Position numbers and translations under genes: made by a program. From positions 1 to 64,000 of the forward strand of contig JACQAM010000001.1 in assembly GCA_016194975.1 (NCBI GenBank): a stretch of DNA of 64,000 nt, given 5' to 3'. This stretch comes from Bacteroidota bacterium. Its GTDB lineage: Bacteria > Bacteroidota > Bacteroidia > Palsa-965. Of the stretch, positions 9,483 to 18,752 are shown in pieces (position 1 is the stretch's first letter; every line of letters starts with the position of its first letter). The notes beneath the pieces were generated by a model. That model saw only the letters and a program-made list of their open reading frames with translations. It was not told where the DNA came from and did not search any database.

Positions 9483-10196
9483 TTAAAATTCTTTCGTTCG
9501 TGGGACATGGTGGTTATAATTCCATTCTATTCCACAAAACACTCCCCAAAACAAAATGGCCCCTGCTACAGATTTGCTACCTGAACCTGGAATTTGTCCT
9601 GGCGGAGGCGGATTAGAAATGGCAATTTCTATGTAATCTTTCGAAAATTTATAATCACAGAATATATCAGCAATGAAATTTAGCCGATCATTCAGTTGCT
9701 TGTTGTATTCAAGGCCTAAGCGCAGTGAATTTCCACTTCTGTATTTGACTGGTATTTCTTCGTAGGGCGGAATTGTATTGTTTTTATAATACAGGATGTA
9801 GCTGTAATTCCTCGGAATATTGAATAGCAAGCCCGTATTAAGAAATAAATTGTTATCCAGACTATTTAACTTAAATAATTTAATTTTAATTAAAATCGGA
9901 ATGTTAAAGTAATTCAAACCGGAAATCCTCTTATCAAAAGGGCTTGCTGCATCATATTTAATATTGGAATTACCAGTGTAGAAAAAGATTCCCGTTGAAA
10001 CTTTGAACGGTTTAAATTTTTCAGATACTTCACCCCCTATGCCATAATTAAATTTATTAAAATCAAGCGGCGGGTACGGATATAAAAAATAAATTTCGGA
10101 AGAAAGAACAGGGTTTGTTTTCCCGATATTTTCCTGTGCAATACAAGAACCGCATGAAAAGAGAGCAAGAAAAGCAACAAGTGTTACAATCTTCAT
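9483..10196 (-). CDS. Outer-membrane beta-barrel protein, unknown function
   Basis: The 237-residue product has a signal peptide with Cys15/Cys18 (MKIVTLVAFLALFSCGSC, then IAQE). It is followed by alternating polar/hydrophobic strands with aromatic girdles (FKVSTGIFFYTGN, LRLGLEYNKQLNDRLNFIADIF). The length and strand pattern suit an 8-stranded outer-membrane barrel of the general PorT/OmpA-barrel type, but I cannot name a family. The ATG at 10196 overlaps the TGA of the upstream tail-fibre-like gene (TGATG), so the two are translationally coupled and the barrel may serve that secreted protein. A Pro-rich loop (NPPPPGQIPGSG) lies near the C-terminus. Confidence 0.7.
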   Translation of the reverse strand: MKIVTLVAFLALFSCGSCIAQENIGKTNPVLSSEIYFLYPYPPLDFNKFNYGIGGEVSEKFKPFKVSTGIFFYTGNSNIKYDAASPFDKRISGLNYFNIPILIKIKLFKLNSLDNNLFLNTGLLFNIPRNYSYILYYKNNTIPPYEEIPVKYRSGNSLRLGLEYNKQLNDRLNFIADIFCDYKFSKDYIEIAISNPPPPGQIPGSGSKSVAGAILFWGVFCGIEWNYNHHVPRTKEF

Positions 10197-11593
10197 CAGT
10201 TGTAAATAATTTTGTTTACAAAAGCAGTTTTGTTCTTAACGTCGATAATTTTTAGCTCATAGATTCCTTTTACAAACCCGGCCATATTTATTTCAATTTT
10301 ATTTTCTGCTATTGGTTTTAATGTACCAAGATCACTTAATAAAACTGTTGATCCATTATTTGCACCATCGTCAGAAGGCACCCATTGACCGGGAACAACC
10401 CGTGCAACATTAAAACCAATGTACGCGTCACTGAAAGTATTTGCCACTCCTGGAGCTCCGCCGATTGTAACTTTCGAGAATGAATCCCCAACCTGGAAAT
10501 CTCCCTGCGGATTTGCAGTTCCTACTCCAACTTTTCCGCTTGTGCTTGTTGTCGCTGCCGGCCCTACAAAAAAACTCGGTACCGTAGAATTGAATCCGAT
10601 CATCAATGAATTTGAAATTCCGTTCACAAGAATTCCGGAATTGTTGAGTGGCCCGCTGCCGATGACGATTGCGTGATCTGCGTTTGATGCGGTTTGAAGA
10701 TTTGTTCCAATTGCAACTGATCTTGATCCGTAAGCATTAGAGAACGGTGAACCAACTACCATTCCCTTCACAGCATTGTTGTTAAATATTTTTGAATTCA
10801 CATAATTCAAATACAAAGTGCTGTCGCCGAATTTAATTATACTATCGCCGGGCAATCCCAGAATCCTGTCCACATAAAATTTTCCTGTCACCCGTTCATC
10901 TCCATTCACATCTAATTTATACAGCGGATTTAAATTTCCAATTCCAACTTTGCCGCTGTTGCCCGCATTAAGAATTGTATTTCCCTGCGTATAACTTGAT
11001 GCGCTTTGAATTAAAAGATCATTTGAATTGGTGTAAAGCTCATTCTGCGCTCCGGCAGAAATTACAAGGTTGTTGTTAATGGAAATTTGACTCAGACTCC
11101 GGATCGTGTCGGCCTGCACTTTGGTGGTGAGCACGAGTCCCGATGCAAAAATATTTCCAGAGAAATGCGCGTCGCCATTTACATCAAGCAAATATCCTGA
11201 AGAAGGAGATGAAGTTCCTATGCCCACTGTTCCTGAATTTGAATTGTAAATATTATTCCCGGAAAATTTCCATCCGCCAATGGAAGAAATATTTTTAAAT
11301 GTTCCGTCCCCGCTCAGCACTTCATTCGTGTCATTGGTAAAATTCGCACGTAACAAATTTCCATTCACGTCGAGCGAAACAAAACCGTTTCCTGCGCCTG
11401 CGAGATTGTTCACGCGCAATGTGCCCGCACTGGTGAGCGTCATGCGTGCGAGATTGTTCGTGCGGAAACGAAGATCTGCTGCGTTGGTGGAACCGAAAAA
11501 ATCTGTGGAGGAAACATTATTTCCGTTGTTGCTCCAGAAGGGAAGATTCTGCGAGAACATAGGAATGCTGCTAATTGCGAGTGCAATTACCAA
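10196..11593 (-). CDS. Secreted tail-fibre-like repeat protein with T9SS type A-like end; 5' end out of frame
   Basis: The intact frame runs from TTG 11593-11591 (465 residues). The natural start is probably ATG 11628-11626, as in the paralog at 1035, but a C9 tract (11610-11618) shifts that ATG out of frame and leads to an early stop. The product starts with the remaining half of a signal peptide (VIALAISSIPMFSQN), continues with beta-rich units (VGIGTSSPSSGYLLDVNG, LDVNGDERVTGKFYVD), and ends in a type A-like sorting segment (FVKGIYELKIIDVKNK, then KIIYN). It could be a phase-off copy, a sequencing error in the homopolymer, or use the TTG start. It is followed with a 1-nt overlap by the barrel gene. 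Confidence 0.82.
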   Translation of the reverse strand: MVIALAISSIPMFSQNLPFWSNNGNNVSSTDFFGSTNAADLRFRTNNLARMTLTSAGTLRVNNLAGAGNGFVSLDVNGNLLRANFTNDTNEVLSGDGTFKNISSIGGWKFSGNNIYNSNSGTVGIGTSSPSSGYLLDVNGDAHFSGNIFASGLVLTTKVQADTIRSLSQISINNNLVISAGAQNELYTNSNDLLIQSASSYTQGNTILNAGNSGKVGIGNLNPLYKLDVNGDERVTGKFYVDRILGLPGDSIIKFGDSTLYLNYVNSKIFNNNAVKGMVVGSPFSNAYGSRSVAIGTNLQTASNADHAIVIGSGPLNNSGILVNGISNSLMIGFNSTVPSFFVGPAATTSTSGKVGVGTANPQGDFQVGDSFSKVTIGGAPGVANTFSDAYIGFNVARVVPGQWVPSDDGANNGSTVLLSDLGTLKPIAENKIEINMAGFVKGIYELKIIDVKNKTAFVNKIIYN

Positions 11594-11609
11594 TGAAATT
11601 TTGAGAAAT

Positions 11610-11618
11610 GGGGGGGGG
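11610..11618 (-). repeat. Poly-C tract (9 C) disrupting the start of the second paralog
   Basis: Nine C on the coding strand follow the ATG at 11628 by 10 nt. Read from that ATG the frame gives MTDTPPHFSKFHW then TAA. The paralog at 1019-1025 has 7 C and is in frame. Removing two C or adding one would restore the frame here. Confidence 0.75.
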
Positions 11619-11863
11619 TATCTGTCATGAGTTGGAGTTTTGCAAATGCAAGCTAATGCGAAATTTTTTCAAAAGCAAATTTGAACGCGAAGATTCAGAT
11701 GGCGATTTATTACTGATCAAGCACAAACAAAAAAATAACGCCTTAGCTTATATTTTTACTTTCTTTAAAAAAAATGAATCGAAAAAAAGCAACAAACTAT
11801 CTTGCATTTGTTCAGATTGCTTGCGTTTAAATTATGACAAAACATTTTTCAGACGACTTCTAA

Positions 11864-12154
11864 TTATTTTTTATGTCTTCTCTTTTTTTCAAAAACAACT
11901 AACGTAATTCCAGTTCCAATTAAAACGCCTCCCAGTACAAATGTTAGTGGTTTCTGGTAATAGTGCGAGGAAGGTGATGTCGTCTGATATACTATTTCAG
12001 TAGCCACAATTGTGATTCCAGCGCCAATAAGACTATATCCAAAAACTTCCAGCCGGGAATAAGTTATGCCTGTGACGGGGTCGGCAACAGCATGCTGCGC
12101 ATTTGCACGAAGTGCGGTAAGCAACAAAATAAAAAGCATTACCCTGATCTGCAT
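11864..12154 (-). CDS. Small membrane protein, unknown function
   Basis: The 96-residue product begins with a signal-like segment (MQIRVMLFILLLTALRANAQ). Two further hydrophobic segments follow, VFGYSLIGAGITIVATEIVY and PLTFVLGGVLIGTGITLVVF, and it ends in a strongly basic tail (EKKRRHKK). The two glycine-rich segments are similar to each other and probably form an inner-membrane hairpin. I recognise no family. It lies alone on the minus strand between the tail-fibre-like gene and the DinB-fold gene. Confidence 0.55.
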   Translation of the reverse strand: MQIRVMLFILLLTALRANAQHAVADPVTGITYSRLEVFGYSLIGAGITIVATEIVYQTTSPSSHYYQKPLTFVLGGVLIGTGITLVVFEKKRRHKK

Positions 12155-12272
12155 AAATGCGTTATTAGTTTTTGCAGAGGGAATTCACAATTCCCTAAAA
12201 TTATAATCGGAAAGCTTAGCGAATATATTATATCCCGAAAAAAATTTCTCAGTAATTATTCTCCCAGGGATT

Positions 12273-12797
12273 TCACAAAACATCCGCAAGATAAACTTCT
12301 CTTAAAATTCTTTCGTGGTGAATGTGATGCCCGGCAATAATGTACACGAGTGCACGCACACTCACATCATGTTTGTTGGCGAAACCTTTGCGGTCGAGAT
12401 CATTTTTATTCATGGATTTGAAAAGTGCGATGGTTGCTTCGCGCACGGCGCCGAATTCATGGCCGATATTCAGCAGTGATCTTCTATTGAAATCGGCGCT
12501 CAAGACATAATTATTCTGATCAAACCCGGGAAGCGGTTGTGCTTCTCCTCTTGCAATACTCAGCGCACGAAAACACATGATACGTTCGGTATCGGTAATG
12601 TGGCCGATGACTTCTTTCACGGTCCATTTTCCATCTGCATATCGGAATTCTTCTTTCTCCGAAGGAATTTCAGACATGAGCGCTTTAAAATCGAGCACCT
12701 GCGCTTCGAGCACACGAACAGGATCTTTATCGCCGACCATGTCTATGTATTTTCCGAAATACGGAGCAAAAGTTGAAGCGTCTGGTTTTTCGATCAT
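12273..12797 (-). CDS. DinB family protein
   Basis: The 174-residue protein has the DinB/YfiT-like four-helix pattern. The helix-1 loop carries WTVKEVIGHITDTERI with a metal-ligand His, and the C-terminal helix carries AGHHIHHERIL with the other conserved His residues. Family members bind a divalent metal and some are thiol-dependent transferases (bacillithiol or mycothiol S-transferases); the reaction here is unknown. It ends with the usual short C-terminus. The M3 peptidase gene ends 12 bp upstream on the same strand, so the two are probably co-transcribed. Confidence 0.85.
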   Translation of the reverse strand: MIEKPDASTFAPYFGKYIDMVGDKDPVRVLEAQVLDFKALMSEIPSEKEEFRYADGKWTVKEVIGHITDTERIMCFRALSIARGEAQPLPGFDQNNYVLSADFNRRSLLNIGHEFGAVREATIALFKSMNKNDLDRKGFANKHDVSVRALVYIIAGHHIHHERILREVYLADVL

Positions 12798-12809
12798 GCG
12801 ATTTGAAAA

Positions 12810-14534
12810 TTAAAGTTGATTCAATTCTTCTTTCACGAAAGTTACGAGTTCCCGCACATACGCACGCGAAAAATTGAATTCAATTCCGGCAGCTTCATAA
12901 ATTCTGCCAATCGGTTTTGTGTAACCGAGTTTCAGTGCAGCTTCATATCCGCCAAGAGCGGCCTGTGGATCTTTTTTATAATTTCTCCAGAGGGCAATGG
13001 CGCCGAGTTGTGCCATTCCGTATTCGATATAATAAAACGGAACTTCAAAAATATGAAGTTGTTTCTGCCAGCTGTTGTTTTTTATTTCTTCAAGTCCATT
13101 CCAATTCACCACATCACTTTCAAAACGATCGCGCGTTTTTTCCCATGCTGCTCTCCGTTCATCAGCACTGTGTCCGTTGTTTTCATAAATCCAATGCTGA
13201 AAAGAATCAACAGAAACAACCCAGGGCAATGTCGCGAGAATTTTTTCAAGCTGTTCGCGTTTCGCACGGCGCAGATCGTTTTCATCAGCATAAAAAACAT
13301 TCCAGTGTTCCATTGAAATAAGTTCCATACTCATACTCGCAAGTTCACAAACTTCAGACGGAGGATTTTTCAGCGCATTGATCGGTAAATGATTTTCAAG
13401 AAAAGAGTGAATGGCATGCCCGCCTTCGTGCACCATGGTCACCACATCGCGCTGCGATCCTGCAGAATTCATGAAAATAAAAGGAACACCTGTTTCTGCC
13501 AATGAATAATTATATCCGCCAGGCGCTTTTCCTTTTCTCGAATCAAGATCGAAATGATCCATGCCACGCATGATGGAAATAAATTCAGCGTATTGAGGTT
13601 TGATGCGATAAAAACATGCAATCGTTTTTTCCAGCAACTCTTTTCCATTGGAGAAAGGCTGCAAAGCAGCAAGCCCACTGGTGTCCACTTCCAGATCCCA
13701 CGGACGAAGATCATCAAGCGCTAATTCTTTTTTTCTTTTTTTCTCCAATTCGCCAATGAAGGGAATCACTTCTTTTTCCACTGCATCGTGCAGATCGAAA
13801 CAATCTTTCACCGTGTAGTCGAACCGTCCGAGTTCGGCGAAAGAATAATCGCGGAAATTTTCAAAGCCGGCATTCTCCGCCACCTCGTTGCGCAAATGGC
13901 AGAGCTGATCGAAAAGTTCATCGAGGTGATTTTTATCCTCCAGTCGTCTTTTCCATATCGATCTAAAAGCTTCTTCTCTTTTTTTCCGGTCAGTATGTTT
14001 AAAATAATTCGATGCTTGTTGAATCGTAAGTTCTTTTTCATCAATGACCACCATCATTTCACCGGCGATCTTTCCGTACTTCTGGCTGAGCTGATCGATG
14101 CGAGTGAAAAGCGGAATATTTTTTTCGCGGAACAAACTGATCTCATTTCTCACTGAACGTAGAAAAATGGAATACAGAGATGGATCGAGTGAATCGCGGA
14201 AAGGAGAACTGTCGATCTTTCTATTCAGTTTATCATCCCATGGAGCAACTCTGGGTTCAATCTCCGAAACAAAATGATCGAATGATTTTTCAAAAGATTC
14301 ATTCGTGGTATCGCAGGTTGTGCGGATATAACGCCACGCGTATTCTTCATCAAGTACTGTTTCCAGTTCATTCACATCAAGCAGCCAGCGATAGAATTCT
14401 TCAGTTGAACCAATACTCCGTTCATCGAGTTCAGCAAAAAGCGGTTCGATATTTTCCCAGTGATCGAACGACAGACCGGGCGGAAGAAATTTCCTGCCGG
14501 ATCCTGTTCCGGCATTTGACTTCACAACATCCAT
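12810..14534 (-). CDS. M3 family oligoendopeptidase (PepF-like)
   Basis: The 574-residue zinc metallopeptidase carries HEGGH at residues 369-373, inside VTMVHEGGHAIHSF. The likely third zinc ligand is Glu397 in SEVCELAS. The conserved region continues with VDSFQHWIYE and FEVPFYYIEYGMAQLGA, both typical of oligoendopeptidase F. Length fits the family (560-610). There is no signal peptide, so it should act in the cytoplasm on short peptides. It lies in a minus-strand run with DUF5606 (ends 14571) upstream and the DinB gene downstream. A second, secreted M3 enzyme occurs at 44842. Confidence 0.93.
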   Translation of the reverse strand: MDVVKSNAGTGSGRKFLPPGLSFDHWENIEPLFAELDERSIGSTEEFYRWLLDVNELETVLDEEYAWRYIRTTCDTTNESFEKSFDHFVSEIEPRVAPWDDKLNRKIDSSPFRDSLDPSLYSIFLRSVRNEISLFREKNIPLFTRIDQLSQKYGKIAGEMMVVIDEKELTIQQASNYFKHTDRKKREEAFRSIWKRRLEDKNHLDELFDQLCHLRNEVAENAGFENFRDYSFAELGRFDYTVKDCFDLHDAVEKEVIPFIGELEKKRKKELALDDLRPWDLEVDTSGLAALQPFSNGKELLEKTIACFYRIKPQYAEFISIMRGMDHFDLDSRKGKAPGGYNYSLAETGVPFIFMNSAGSQRDVVTMVHEGGHAIHSFLENHLPINALKNPPSEVCELASMSMELISMEHWNVFYADENDLRRAKREQLEKILATLPWVVSVDSFQHWIYENNGHSADERRAAWEKTRDRFESDVVNWNGLEEIKNNSWQKQLHIFEVPFYYIEYGMAQLGAIALWRNYKKDPQAALGGYEAALKLGYTKPIGRIYEAAGIEFNFSRAYVRELVTFVKEELNQL

Positions 14535-14570
14535 TTTTTCAGAGCGGGAATGTTCGGGATTAATGAACGA

Positions 14571-15107
14571 TCAGGCGGTTCCTGTTTTACGGACTCCCTG
14601 AACTTTTACATGAGGCGCATTGGTTTTCAAAGCGGATTTACCGCTGAGATCTTTCTTGCCTGCATTCAGATTTTTCTTTTCATTCTCACTGAGCGATAAT
14701 TTTTCTTCTTCTGTCGGTTCTTCGGCGGTGAGCAAACCGGAATCATGAAGAAGATTATACCAGGTGAGTAATTTTTTCAGATCGGAAAGATGTACGCGTT
14801 CCTTATCATATTCCGGAAGAAAGGAAGAGATGTAATCGCGCAGACTTTTCTCATCTAGCGATTTTACATCCGGGCATTTTTCGCTTTTTTCTTTTTCCAT
14901 CAGTTTTTTCAGCACCTCTTTCAAAGGCATGTCTTCTCCCGTGGTGTAGATGCTGATATCATCGAGCGAACTTATTTTACTCGAACCGAAAGCAGGAAAA
15001 CGTTTTTTATCGGTGAGTGATTCGACGATCACTCCGCTTTTCGATTGCCCGATAACTTTGTAGAGTCCGGGCATCCCTGAAATTGAAATCACTTTGGTAA
15101 TATCCAT
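14571..15107 (-). CDS. DUF5606 domain-containing protein
   Basis: I chose ATG 15107-15105; the frame opens further only through a TTG. The 178-residue product starts MDITKVISISGMPGLYKVIG, then GVIVESLTDKKRFPAF, which matches the small SH3-like DUF5606 domain conserved in Bacteroidota. The second half (residues ~110-178) is helical and then charged and disordered, ending KVQGVRKTGTA. Function is unknown; the fold suggests nucleic-acid or peptide binding. It precedes the M3 peptidase gene on the same strand by 36 bp. Confidence 0.82.
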   Translation of the reverse strand: MDITKVISISGMPGLYKVIGQSKSGVIVESLTDKKRFPAFGSSKISSLDDISIYTTGEDMPLKEVLKKLMEKEKSEKCPDVKSLDEKSLRDYISSFLPEYDKERVHLSDLKKLLTWYNLLHDSGLLTAEEPTEEEKLSLSENEKKNLNAGKKDLSGKSALKTNAPHVKVQGVRKTGTA

Positions 15108-15164
15108 TTTTGATTTTTGTTTTAACAAAATTAATAAAAGACCTTTCTCTGTGAATCGGTCAAT

Positions 15165-15202
15165 GTCAAAAAAGAACGTCCCTGCAATTGCTCACAGGGA
15201 CG
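15165..15202 (-). terminator. Rho-independent terminator of the subtilase gene
   Basis: CGTCCCTG (15177-15184) pairs with CAGGGACG (15195-15202) around a 10-nt loop. On the minus strand the stem is followed by TTCTTTTTTG. It lies 19 bp after the stop of the 15221 gene. Confidence 0.75.
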
Positions 15203-15220
15203 CGCCTTGTATTTTTCCTT

Positions 15221-18112
15221 TTAATGAGCAATCACGACCTTTCTTGTAGAAACATTTCCATCACTGATGAACTGGATGAAATAAATTCCGTCGGTGAGAG
15301 AAGCTGCATCGAAACGCTCGATGTATTCGCCGGGTTGTTTTGTTCCCGAAGCAATTTCACGCACCAGTCGTCCCGATGCATCCATCAACCGCAATTCAGT
15401 ACTGCCGGCTGTTGCAACGGAATAATGAATTTCAGTTTGACCTGAGGTCGGATTCGGAAATAAATTCAGAAGAGATGAACCGGTTTGATCCACTTCAACT
15501 GAACTGAGAGGAATTCCGTCATACATTGTTTGTGCATCAACAGCGCCCGATTGAAGATCGGCGAGATTATCACCGACAATTAATGCGAAAGCAACTTTTA
15601 CAGAATCACCGGCAGCGATCGTGTAGGGTCCTGCGGAAACCACATCGCATACGTCATTACCAGTTCCTGCTCCGCCAGCTGTAGCCCGCCCGGTTGAAAG
15701 TGTGGTATATTTTTCTGCTGTTGAATATCCGTCGTAGATATTAACTCCACCACCACCTCCGGTCACATTATCAATTCCATAATGAACAAACGGTGCAGAA
15801 GTAGTGAGCAATTTGATGCCGCAATAATATCCGCCGGGATTCGTGCAATAAGCATAACCCATTCTCAGAGCAAGATCCTCATTGATCTTATCGAGCGCGT
15901 ACGTTGACGCATCAATATCCCAATCAGAAAATACTCCGACATAAACACCACTCATAGAAGTTGCGCCGGTATTTTTTACAATGTACTGGAAGATGACATA
16001 TTTCTGATGAGGAAAAGTTCCCCACGCATACGTAGTATGATGAACAGTACACGGTAGCGGCGCAGGAGAAACAGCATCGCTGAATTTTCCATCCGTATCA
16101 AAATCTGAAACAGGAACAGCAACCAACCGGACATTAGAAGTAGAAGAAAAATCAGCATCCGTTTGTCCCGGTGTAGCGCCACGCACCATATCATCAACAG
16201 CTGATGAAGATTTTCCAACCATGAAACTTGATTCATACATGAGTGTTCCGGTAGGAATCGAATGATAATCGAATCCGAGCCCTTGCACCTGATTAGGCCC
16301 GTTGTAACCGATCAATCCTTTCGAGGTATTGGTGGTCCAAACATCATTCACGGTGATGTTGATGTAATCGACATTCACGATCAAAGAAAAATATTGGTTG
16401 GCAGAATAAGATCCATCAGTCATTGTCAATTTAAAATCGATCTGCTGATTGATAGGAGCCGTTGGAAGAATTTTTACCTGAAATGGATCAGGAACATGAG
16501 TTGCAGTTCCCATTGTAGCGAGCGCTCCAACAGTAGTTGATCCGTCGAGTACGCTCACATAAGTTCCACCGGTTACAACAGATAAAGTTGCTACGAGATT
16601 TGTTGTTGTAGCAAGATAATTTGTGAATAGCCCGGTAATGCGCACCGTATCATTGGCAACAAATGCTTCATCATTGTGATCATCAAAATTTATATTTGAA
16701 TAGATCACCGAAGGAGTTGTAGTAGGATCAGTAAGCGCGCGGTAAAGATTGATGCGTCCTGTTCCGAGTTTATCAGCATAGGTTGGCCCGGTATTTCCTG
16801 CAACAGAATAAATATTATCTGCAGTTTGTTTCAATCGCTCGCCGGTTTGCATCGCATTGTAACCGGGATAAAACGAACGGACAATTGCAGCACAACCGGA
16901 AGTGATCGGTGAAGCCATCGAAGTTCCGCTGTTAGCAACTGTGCTGTTGCTCGTCCACGTACTCAGAATATTTACGCCGGGGGCATCCACATCCACCGTG
17001 TAATTCCAATTGGAGAATGATGCGCGTGAATCACCGTTCTGTGTTGCAGCAACACTGAGAACGTAATCATACGCCGCCGGATAAAATGCTTCGTCGAGTC
17101 CATCGTTTCCTGCCGCACAAACCACCAACGCATCTTTATTTACAGTTGCATAAGTAATGATACTTTGTCCGTAAGATCCGCCACCTGTTCCGCCCCATGA
17201 ACAATTGATTACTCCGCAACCGTGATCGGCAGCGTAAGTGATTCCTTCGTAACCTGCGGTGAGCGCTCCTGTAGCATCCGCAATTTTCACCGGCATTATT
17301 TTGCAATTGAATCCGGGGCCGGCAACTTTATTATTATTATTCACCTGTGCATCTGCATCACCACAAACTGCAACGCCGTGCGCATTTCCCTGCCAGGTAG
17401 CATCGTTATCATTCAAAGCTACGTCCCATCCTGTATAATTGTCAACGTATCCATCCAGATCATCATCAACTCCATTCACAGGATCAGCAGCGTTGTGTGC
17501 AAATTGATTCACGAGATCGGAATGTGTGAGTTCAGTTCCTGTATCGACAATACCAATGATGACAGAAGTACTTCCGGTACTGATATCCCATCCGCTCTGC
17601 GTTGAACCTGCTGCGTGAACAGTGTACAGGTAATAGGATTGAGCCTGCGTTGCCTGCGGATCATTCGGAACGAGCGTACATTTCGGAATGTAATGCGGTT
17701 CTACATATTCGCAGTAACCAAGATTGAACATTTTGCCGATCGCTTTATCGAGATCAAGTGCGCTGGTGAAAGTAACCTGATAGATCAGTGTGATGTCCAC
17801 CATTTTCTGTCCATACTTATTGAATTTTGTTTCCGGTTGTTTTTCATTCGGATAAATTTTCTTCACTTGTACCGCACCGATCATTGTAAAGAAATCATTC
17901 AGTTCGGGAATATTGATATGTTCGTTACTGCATACACTCCTGAATTCCGGGAGCATATTAAATATCATGGTATTTGCCATGTATTCATCCGGAGCCAGTT
18001 TAGACACCGGTGTATGATTCTGATGGGGAGTAACGCTTGGCGCATTTCCGTTCCTTGCAGAAAGAGAAGTTGCAACCGCGAATGTGGTGATGATGGTAAA
18101 GATCCTTTTCAT
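15221..18112 (-). CDS. S8 (subtilisin-like) serine protease with T9SS type A sorting domain
   Basis: The 963-residue secreted protease has a signal peptide (residues 1-20) and a propeptide-like region to ~150. The catalytic domain has Asp190 (GIVDTGTELTHSDL), His245 (GNAHGVAV), oxyanion Asn336 (AAGND) and Ser398 (SGTSMASP), so the triad is complete. The H motif is NAHG rather than the usual GHGT. A beta-sandwich region of ~400 residues follows. The last ~80 residues are a type A T9SS domain (LNLFPNPTSGQTEIHYSV, LMDASGRLVREI, GIYFIQFISDG). A DDDLDGYVDN stretch after Asp190 probably binds calcium. Likely exported and cell-surface anchored or released; involved in extracellular proteolysis. It has its own terminator at 15165. 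Confidence 0.95.
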   Translation of the reverse strand: MKRIFTIITTFAVATSLSARNGNAPSVTPHQNHTPVSKLAPDEYMANTMIFNMLPEFRSVCSNEHINIPELNDFFTMIGAVQVKKIYPNEKQPETKFNKYGQKMVDITLIYQVTFTSALDLDKAIGKMFNLGYCEYVEPHYIPKCTLVPNDPQATQAQSYYLYTVHAAGSTQSGWDISTGSTSVIIGIVDTGTELTHSDLVNQFAHNAADPVNGVDDDLDGYVDNYTGWDVALNDNDATWQGNAHGVAVCGDADAQVNNNNKVAGPGFNCKIMPVKIADATGALTAGYEGITYAADHGCGVINCSWGGTGGGSYGQSIITYATVNKDALVVCAAGNDGLDEAFYPAAYDYVLSVAATQNGDSRASFSNWNYTVDVDAPGVNILSTWTSNSTVANSGTSMASPITSGCAAIVRSFYPGYNAMQTGERLKQTADNIYSVAGNTGPTYADKLGTGRINLYRALTDPTTTPSVIYSNINFDDHNDEAFVANDTVRITGLFTNYLATTTNLVATLSVVTGGTYVSVLDGSTTVGALATMGTATHVPDPFQVKILPTAPINQQIDFKLTMTDGSYSANQYFSLIVNVDYINITVNDVWTTNTSKGLIGYNGPNQVQGLGFDYHSIPTGTLMYESSFMVGKSSSAVDDMVRGATPGQTDADFSSTSNVRLVAVPVSDFDTDGKFSDAVSPAPLPCTVHHTTYAWGTFPHQKYVIFQYIVKNTGATSMSGVYVGVFSDWDIDASTYALDKINEDLALRMGYAYCTNPGGYYCGIKLLTTSAPFVHYGIDNVTGGGGGVNIYDGYSTAEKYTTLSTGRATAGGAGTGNDVCDVVSAGPYTIAAGDSVKVAFALIVGDNLADLQSGAVDAQTMYDGIPLSSVEVDQTGSSLLNLFPNPTSGQTEIHYSVATAGSTELRLMDASGRLVREIASGTKQPGEYIERFDAASLTDGIYFIQFISDGNVSTRKVVIAH

Positions 18113-18290
18113 GGAATTTGATTAGGTCAGTTTGTGTTGAGTGAATTGAGAACTGTGAACTACGAATGTACACATAACAATCTGGAATTCAAAGACGATT
18201 TACCCGATGAAATGCGATTGTGAAAAGATTGGGAATAAAATGAGAAAATTCCATAGGAAAAACTTCAAATATTCCACACGAGGCCGGATC

Positions 18291-18752
18291 TCAATGTGAA
18301 TATAACTGAGAATAGGACGGAAGTTCGGGAAGAAAAATATAATTCGCTGTCGAGTGATCCGCCTGACAGCAGAAGTGTTTCATTCCATTGGTAAGCAAAA
18401 ACAGATTGGCACCGAGTGTAAGATTGTATCTCGCTGCCTGGTCAAAAACTTCCTGCGTAATTTCCACTTCCGGCGATTTGCATTCCACGATGAGCACCGG
18501 TTTCATTTCGTGCGACCACGCAACAATGTCGCATCTTTTATTGAGCCCGTTCACGCTGATGGATTTTTCCACGGCAAGTAATGATGCAGGAAATTTTTTT
18601 TCATTCACGAGCCATTTCACGGCATGCTGTCTCACCCACTCTTCCGGCGTTAACACGATCCATTTTTTTCTCACTTCATCAAATAACTCTTGCTTCGTTC
18701 CTGCATTGCGAAGGCGAAAAATGTATTCCGGAAAATTCAGCGGCGGCAGCAT
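18291..18752 (-). CDS. HsdR N-terminal nuclease domain protein (orphan)
   Basis: The 153-residue product is essentially one PD-(D/E)xK nuclease domain of the type I restriction HsdR N-terminal class. Visible are RCDIVAW with Asp75 and LIVECKSPEV with Glu90 and Lys92, plus EVFDQAARYNLTL typical of the group. No helicase part, HsdM or HsdS gene is nearby, so it is not a working restriction system by itself. Stand-alone copies of this domain are common in Bacteroidota and uncharacterised. It is divergent from the zinc-ribbon gene on the other strand, with starts ~77 bp apart. Confidence 0.85.
   Translation of the reverse strand: MLPPLNFPEYIFRLRNAGTKQELFDEVRKKWIVLTPEEWVRQHAVKWLVNEKKFPASLLAVEKSISVNGLNKRCDIVAWSHEMKPVLIVECKSPEVEITQEVFDQAARYNLTLGANLFLLTNGMKHFCCQADHSTANYIFLPELPSYSQLYSH

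Noticed and set aside
11608-11907. 99-codon plus-strand ORF
   Set aside because: It begins in the poly-G tract and crosses AT-rich gap DNA with no recognisable motif or promoter; it is antisense to the start of the tail-fibre-like gene.
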